From Enchytraeus crypticus (taxonomy: Eukaryota; Annelida; Clitellata; Enchytraeida; Enchytraeidae): 64,000 bases of DNA. The stretch lies in assembly GCA_905160935.1 (NCBI GenBank), contig CAJHZI010000294.1:248001-312000 (forward strand), given 5' to 3'. The position numbers and the translations under genes are program-made. Below the pieces are notes generated by a model, which did not search any database, had not been told where the DNA came from, and was given only the letters and a program-made list of their open reading frames with translations. Each line of letters opens with the position of its first letter. The first letter of the stretch is position 1. This document shows, one piece after another, positions 59,601-64,000 of the stretch.

Positions 59601-62470
59601 GAAAATACAAAACTAACTCAATCGATTAGTAAATTAGAGTGCAAGTGTGGGCTTTCATGCATCGTGAGGTATGGGTTCAAATATTAGATCAGTTGGCAAT
59701 GTTAAAATGCATCGGTGGTGAATGAAACTGTTCATAAAATAACGATAGCCGACAATATGTGGATCAAGAGGCAAAGACAATGAATAGTCGTGAAGTGAGA
59801 AGAAAACAATACATATTTTATACAAGAGCAACTTCAAAAATGATGCTTTCTTAATAGAGTTACGGCAAATAATTAACAAGCCTAAACTTACTTTAATATC
59901 ACAAGACTAGAATTACATTTTATTTGTGCACTTAAAAACAACTACACTCTCAAACTTATTTTCTCTCTCTACAAGTCTCAAGTGTTCTGTCAAGTGGAAG
60001 GTCAAAGGTACATATTCATACTCAGCGTCTGCTTTCATGCTCCATCAAGAGCACTCCACAGATCAGCAGGTTGGTATATTCTTCAGTGTCCCGGACAAAA
60101 TACGAGAAACTCAACTGTCGTTTGCTTTTAATATAACAGAATAATAAATAGAATTTATCAATACATCATTACATGTAATGACCTGATCTGTAGAATACAG
60201 AATATATGCCTCAACTATCAATTTCTCAGTTGTCTGGATGAAAGAAGACATAGAATGCAAGCAAGTGTAATTTGTATAGCATTTACATACCAGGAGGGCA
60301 TACGCATTCCCATGTTCAGTGAGACTGGAATGGCATTGCTGCAGAACAATCAACAGAGTTCAAGAGTAAACAGTAGTATTTACAAAATCTCAATGCTACA
60401 TTATTCTCAGTAAATTATAGCTAGCTAGCATTGTTGGCAGCAACACACAGTGAGCTGTCATCACCCTCAAACAAGAGAAAGAGTTATCTGGGTTCAAAGC
60501 CAGGTCAATCAACTAATATTTAAAAAGCCAGTACCATGAGCATGAATGTGCATTCAATGCCTTGAACTCAATGTACCAGCACACGTTGAAATAGACAGTG
60601 TATATAACACAGATTTAAGACAATATTCTATAACTAAAGAAAAAAAGTAGACAAACTAATTCATGTTAAAAAGTAAAGGAAAGAAATATAGGCATAAGAA
60701 ACAACTTTACATATTGTCATCATCATCATCTTTCCTTGAATCTCAGTTTAACTGGCACCAGCATTAGATAATTTCGTAGCAATTGCTGGAGCCTAGTAGG
60801 CACTAACTGAATGCCCTTTCTGCCTTAAAATATTATCAAAATCATTAATATCATCAGTGAAATTTGAATAAACTTTTATAAACTTTCAAAGCCATTGAAT
60901 ATAAAATTCGATACTTGCTACAACAATAATTGATATTCGGGTTTTAAGAGTCTACAAAAAAACAGTTTTAAATTGATTTGTTAATAGGGGTAAAGTGAAG
61001 ATTCTAATTTATCCAGTTAAAAACTCACGCAGTGGGGCAGACATATTTGATGTGAGGCTGCCGCATCGACTGAAACATCTGTGACCATCCATGACTGACA
61101 GACAACAGCAAATATATTTACCATTTAAATAAATAATTTAAAAAATAATTCAAAATTTGTGTATAGTTTCTACCATTTCACACAAATATAAAATCCAAGC
61201 TCTATATACTCAAATTCCAGTCTAGATTTTTTCAACTACATAACATTTTAACCAAAGAATTAGCCTCTTCAGAAAGCATATGCCTTAACCAAACCTTAAT
61301 TCAGTTATTATTTTAGCTTTCCAATGTGGTTTCCAATAGCCTTTCTCAGCTTCTGCTAAATCATATATACAACATTCACATACAGATTTCTGTAGCCTAT
61401 GCAATAGCTCAGCAGCAGTTCCACGACATATAATATCTCCACTTACTTCTACTATTTATTTCATTTCTACATCCAAAAGCATTATTATATCATCTAATAT
61501 CATCTATTGTCATATCATCTATTGTCATCCAATATCATCTAATGTCATATAATATCGTATAAATATCATCTATTGTCATCTAATATTATCTAATATCATC
61601 TAATATTATCAAATATCATCTAATATCATCTAATGTCATCTACTACTGGTGTATGTCTTTATAGTTTTCTCAATCTTCCTTCTACTAACCCTCCCTCTCA
61701 GATTAAGTCCAAAACAGAATTATCCTATTTTTCAATCAGTACTAAGTACTACTAATCCACGCAAAAGTTTTCATTTGTAATTTCTAATTACGACACACCT
61801 TTTGCATATTTTCATATTTCCAATATCTCTAATTTTAGCAGATATCCTTCATTTACATTTACTGTGCTATAAAAATCTAATGTTCAATAAGAATATAGAT
61901 TGTACTAACCCAGTGTCTCCCAGTCCATGCAGAAATATTACCTACAAAATACAAAAAAGTCTAATTATATTGGGTAGAGTTTGCAGTCTCCATCCATTAG
62001 CTCACCAGCCAATTTATCTATATTATTACAGTACAGTATGAAATTACGACTAGACTAGTGCTACAAGTCTTCATGACTTCCTGAACGAGTATAAGTTAAT
62101 TTAATTTTAAGCTCATACCAAAAGAAGGGCTGATGGGATATATGTAACATCGCTACATGGAGTATTATTAATTCGGAATACTTGATTGCATTTAAAAGAG
62201 ACTTACTGAACATGCCATTAAAGCAATTATTATTAATTTACATTACATCTGCATCATAATTATTATAAAGAACTTGTTGCGCACAAAATTTGCTATATAT
62301 TGTAAAAATATCTTAATTAGACCAGACGAAATAGAATCTAACCATAAAAGCTTTGCCTAATAACAAAACGTATTAACTGAGTTGCAGGTAAAATGAGATT
62401 ATCTCTACAATTTGAGGATACTAACACTAGCAGTATGCTTGGCTGTTGCATTAACAACGACGTGAGCCAT
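56678..62470 (-). CDS. LYPLA1/2: Acyl-protein thioesterase (LYPLA1/2 type)
   Basis: Eight minus-strand exons: 62470-62426, 61941-61910, 61094-61029, 60338-60291, 59462-59392, 58251-58076, 57866-57702 and 56728-56678. All GT-AG junctions close in phase to 217 residues (human enzymes about 230). The alpha/beta-hydrolase is complete: VIFLHGLGDTGHGW forms the oxyanion side, GGFSQGG carries the nucleophile Ser111, HGKSDALV carries Asp164 and MAHSSC carries His196. [20 protein letters not shown] is the family signature and the C terminus is FIEKCLPPV. The enzyme removes palmitate from S-acylated proteins and has lysophospholipase activity. The N terminus (MAHVVVNATAKHTAS) is short and lacks the Cys2 that human APT1/2 use for their own palmitoylation. 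The 32- and 48-bp exons are unusually small but fit exactly. Confidence 0.95.
57320..57465 (+). repeat. Family C repeat with (GA)n tail, in a LYPLA intron
   Basis: GATGATTTAAAGATCCACTC, ATGGACCTGCCAGTAGGCAG and TGCACTAAGAGAGAGAGAGA. This is the same orientation and order as 4340-4455. Confidence 0.7.
57887..57972 (-). repeat. SINE family B fragment in a LYPLA intron
   Basis: GCCAGTCCAGTGAATGTCCG, AGATTTTACTCTCAGATCAG and CGCGGCTGGGATTAGCA. Only the central part remains in the 209-bp intron between exons 6 and 7. Confidence 0.8.
58556..58625 (+). repeat. SINE 3' tail with (TTA)n, family G
   Basis: CCCTGACATCATCCCTGGAT, GAGGAAACGGACGTTAAACC and (TTATTA)n. It is the reverse complement of 38465-38555. 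Confidence 0.65.
59955..60075 (-). repeat. Family C repeat in a LYPLA intron
   Basis: CTCTCTCTACAAGTCTCAAG, AGTGGAAGGTCAAAGGTACA and GCTTTCATGCTCCATCAAGA: the minus-strand tail and 3' words of family C. Confidence 0.55.
60717..60830 (-). repeat. Repeat family D in a LYPLA intron
   Basis: CATCATCATCATCTTTCCTT, GAATCTCAGTTTAACTGGC and GGCACTAACTGAATGCCC match family D in reverse. Confidence 0.6.
61480..61645. repeat. ~10-11-bp minisatellite (ATCATCTAAT / ATTGTCATCT)
   Basis: About fifteen imperfect units of ATATCATCTA with GTCAT variants, in LYPLA intron 2. Confidence 0.88.
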
Positions 62471-64000
62471 TTTACTTAATTTAAATACTAAATGAGATAA
62501 ATTAGACTATAAATTTATTGAATTATCTGAATGATCAGGTTTGCCTCAGTTTACTGAAAACAAAAGAATAATTTTATTTTCTTATTTTATGTTAAATAAA
62601 AATAAATAAAGTAGACGACTAGTATCTAGATTGCACAAATCACTGACTCATTAACAACAACAACAACAACAACAACGTGACAACGTTGAACACAATGGTA
62701 ACAAATCCAATCCGATGAGCAAAATGTGGGGGCCAAAACGGTGCAAACTAAAATCTAGGAATTCAGTCTAAACAGGAGTACTAGAGGAATGAAGGCTTAC
62801 GTGTTGGTCTCAGTTCCTGTGAAATGAGAGGATAGGAGAGGTCAAAGCATAGAATAAAGAAAAACCGTAGAAGTGTCAAAGGCAATCTCAACCATTGTAA
62901 ACATTGAGTTCAAGAATTGCTGTGATGCCAACAACTAAGTTTGCTAACCGGAGGTAAACAATATCAGCTGATGGTTATTTAAAGGCATAAAAGAATTAAG
63001 TTTTTGAACATTTGCAAAGCTTTTGAACCATAATGAAACACTTTTGTAGCACATTTATCCCAATATATCGTCATGACAAAAAATTATTTGAAACGAATTC
63101 CTATAAATTGGATGTATATTTTTGTGATACAAAATGCAACTAAATTTTATTTCAAATCTCGTAAAGGATATTCCCCGTTATTTAGTTTCCAGATTTCTGG
63201 AATTTGTATACCCAAACGCGCAACAATACATCATCTTAAAACCGTTTAGAGGCCGAATATCATGGAATAAATCTGAAATTACAGAAATTACTATTAAATA
63301 CACATGCCAAAGGTGCTTTGTTTACCCTCGCGATTAAATGGATCGTGCTTGAAATCAAGTCGCTCTTGTTACAAAACTGGTATCGCTGAAACAACAGTCA
63401 TGCCATATCTACTTATTTTAAAGATCTTTGGGTCAAAGAGAAAAGCTTTTACCCGCTTATGAATCTGTTTATAAAGAAGAGAAGGATGATCAGAAGTTGA
63501 GGGAGGGGTAGCGTAAAGTAGAAGGAAGAGAATTCCATATCTGTGAAGCCGTGTGCTAGAAGGAGCGCTTAACTACTGTAAGTCTATAACTACTATTATT
63601 AAAATAACTATTAACATAACACAACAACAATTAGAGTGCTACAGTCAGTAGCACTCTAACTAGTATCTTAGTGCTATGACAACGTCATCGGCTACTAAGA
63701 CAAATCCAAGCCAATTAGCAAAAGAAGGTCCAAAACGATGCCAATTTCAAAATACAAAAACCGTTTCAAAGACAAAATGGGTTTATAAACTGCATGGTCT
63801 CAATACATGGACAATGGACTCTAAGATGGAAACAGTATTCTGAAGATTTTCTATATTATTTCGAATCTTTGAGTTAAATTTTATGGCATACTTAACAAAA
63901 TATTGTACCATATTAAATCCTTCATATCCTTGAATTTCGGTTACAGGAAAAACATTTCACATACATGCGCATTTTGTAATTATAGTAAAAAGAAAACTTT
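62471..64000. other. Region upstream of LYPLA
   Basis: The LYPLA promoter should be just above 62470, but no motif can be assigned. The rest holds an (AAC)n run at about 62655-62675, family E pieces at 62655-62750 and 63621-63770, and the N2 hAT-like element. No gene is seen. Confidence 0.65.
62848..63430 (+). mobile_element. hAT-like non-autonomous element N2 (583 bp), second copy with perfect TSD
   Basis: Flanked by the exact 8-bp duplication GGTCAAAG (62840-62847 and 63431-63438). It starts CATAGAATAAAGAA and ends AAAGATCTTTG, like the copy at 46959-47544. A 67-codon frame (63134-63337) has no counterpart of equal length in the sister copy and is probably not a gene. Confidence 0.86.

Noticed and set aside
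61029..61078. Starting LYPLA exon 3 at the CACAG acceptor just before ATGTTTC
   Set aside because: That breaks the phase with the previous exon and drops HGWSQ. The acceptor GTCAG at 61095-61096 restores GDTGHGW in frame.

Overview
The window is nuclear DNA from an animal, most likely an AT-rich, repeat-laden invertebrate genome. Four of its five genes are recognisable animal housekeeping genes, split by short GT-AG introns. The non-coding DNA is full of tRNA-derived SINEs, LINE 3' ends, hAT-like and pogo-like DNA transposons, long (AT)n arrays and minisatellites. No taxon can be named from the sequence alone. There are no bacterial operons, CRISPR arrays or viral genes.

Layout. 1-4185 (+): the 3' part of a proline-rich, probably disordered protein, with four exons all in phase 1; I could not assign a family. 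4186-17035: intergenic, with a decayed pogo/Tigger-type transposase near 9.2-10.4 kb. 17036-22038 (-): a five-exon dihydroceramide desaturase (DEGS1-type) with all three histidine boxes. 22039-31662: repeat-rich intergenic DNA with two LINE fragments, hAT fragments and a 15-bp minisatellite. 31663-43677 (-): an eleven-exon ENTPD5/6-type nucleoside diphosphatase, which reconstructs to 446 residues with every splice phase closing. 43678-50205: SINEs and hAT-like elements, including a complete 790-bp element with an 8-bp target duplication. 50206-52098 (+): a two-exon WDR53 orthologue. 52099-56677: minisatellites and fold-back repeats. 56678-62470 (-): an eight-exon acyl-protein thioesterase (LYPLA1/2) of 217 residues. 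62471-64000: a second copy of a ~585-bp hAT-like element.

The genes are not obviously functionally linked: sphingolipid synthesis, secretory-pathway nucleotide hydrolysis, a WD40 scaffold and depalmitoylation. The most unusual signal is that several minisatellites are built from the exon-intron boundaries themselves. Five copies of a 5' splice site lie in the desaturase gene, beside a duplicated acceptor, and two acceptor-derived arrays lie in the ENTPD gene. I also resolved two separate non-autonomous hAT-like families with 8-bp target-site duplications, one nested in the other, and several long, nearly perfect hairpins.
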